64,000 nt of DNA, from NCBI GenBank assembly GCA_033239125.1, contig BSWB01000002.1, positions 88,656,560-88,720,559 on the forward strand, written 5' to 3'. This stretch comes from Fagopyrum homotropicum. Its lineage: Eukaryota; Streptophyta; Magnoliopsida; Caryophyllales; Polygonaceae. The notes beneath the pieces were generated by a model that was not told where the DNA came from, did no database searches, and saw only the letters and a list, made by a program, of their open reading frames with translations. The position numbers and the translations under genes are program-made. Shown one piece after another: positions 63,652 through 64,000 of this stretch. Position 1 is the stretch's first letter. Every line of letters begins with the position of its first letter.

Positions 63652-64000
63652 ATATATGTCGCCAGAACGGTTCCCTCACTCAGAATCCGGTGAATTTGAT
63701 GTTGTTCATGCGTAGCCTACGTCGTTGTTATTCCGAATCTTCTTTCAAATCGTCAATCGGGTTAGTAACGAATAAGTTATGAATTTATTCGTTTTTTGTA
63801 CTGCGATTTGGCCTAAATTGACCTTTGGCTTGTCAAAATGGATAATTAGAAATTCCATTATGGTCATTATATTATTCTGGTGTTTATGGGTTGTTTGTTT
63901 TATGAAATCTGCTTACAAATGGGTTTAGAAATTGCCTGCGGGCAAAACGTTATTCTGGTAAAATTTAATTAATTAATTAAAGTTTAGTTAATTACATTAG
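63652..64000. other. Unassigned sequence after the inverted repeat
   Basis: About 350 bases, AT-rich towards the end with a (TTAA) run near 63965-63980. No gene or repeat recognised; it may be the continuation of the interrupted Athila-like element. Confidence 0.4.

Noticed and set aside
62176..63656. Inverted repeat as a standard TIR DNA transposon
   Set aside because: No target duplication on the flanks (CTTTT versus ATATA) and each arm is LTR-like with its own TG...CA boundaries, so a DNA transposon call is not supported.
1..64000. CRISPR arrays, bacterial operons, tRNA or rRNA genes
   Set aside because: No evenly spaced short repeats with unique spacers, no cloverleaf or rRNA signatures; the sequence is eukaryotic repeat DNA. 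The tRNA-like words are retrotransposon primer sites.

Overview
This is plant nuclear DNA, probably from a eudicot and probably from pericentromeric or centromeric heterochromatin. Every recognisable protein segment belongs to a Ty3/gypsy LTR retrotransposon. I see no host gene, tRNA, rRNA or CRISPR array. The plant assignment rests on initiator-Met primer sites (TGGTATCAGAGC), a tRNA-Asp-type Athila primer site (TGGCGCCGTTGCCGGGGA), Athila-type protein segments and plant-style LTR promoters. The main families (A, B, C and the non-autonomous noaA) look like the CRM (centromeric chromovirus) clade: DGGSC protease, YFDD reverse transcriptase, LTRs opening TGATG or TGATA, and a polyprotein tail with a TRARAK/TRAQAK motif that runs on into the 3' LTR. 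Clade and species are inference from sequence features, not from a database search.

Layout. 1-4791 is old debris: a minus-strand CRM-like LTR (1-756), an Athila-like LTR end (about 820-2132), an Athila-like integrase relic and a CRM-like gag-protease relic, both on the minus strand. A complete non-autonomous element, noaA-1, lies at 4792-9738 (target duplication TTGTG). 9739-11344 is more debris, including a CRM-like LTR start and an Athila-like gag relic.

11345-55091 is one family-A element (A2, target duplication TCAAG) inflated from about 7 kb to 43.7 kb by nested insertions. B1 (13602-21072, minus strand, ACTCG) sits in its gag. A3 (24584-45879, AATAG) and C (45898-53777, CAACA) sit 13 bp apart in its integrase. 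A3 in turn carries B2 (31410-38754, minus strand, AAAAC) in its own integrase and noaA-2 (40347-45315, GAGAG) in its 3' LTR. C carries a small inverted-repeat transposon (MITE) in its 3' LTR. Each nesting step is supported by matching 5-bp duplications, and the split coding sequence resumes across each insertion.

55097-62180 holds a second minus-strand CRM-like LTR followed by an Athila-like element with gag-protease, integrase and an ATHILA ORF-like segment, but no reverse transcriptase or RNase H. At 62181-63651 this is interrupted by a long inverted repeat made from LTR copies in opposite orientation.

None of the polyproteins is intact. Most nonsense codons are C-to-T or G-to-A changes (TGG to TGA/TAG, CAG/CAA to TAG/TAA), as expected of methylated, silenced repeats. 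The most unusual items are the noaA family, in which most of gag-pol is replaced by an acidic repeat-bearing reading frame that ends in an eroded reverse transcriptase motif and runs into the LTR-encoded tail; the LTR-encoded tandem-repeat tail of family B; and the long inverted repeat near the right end.
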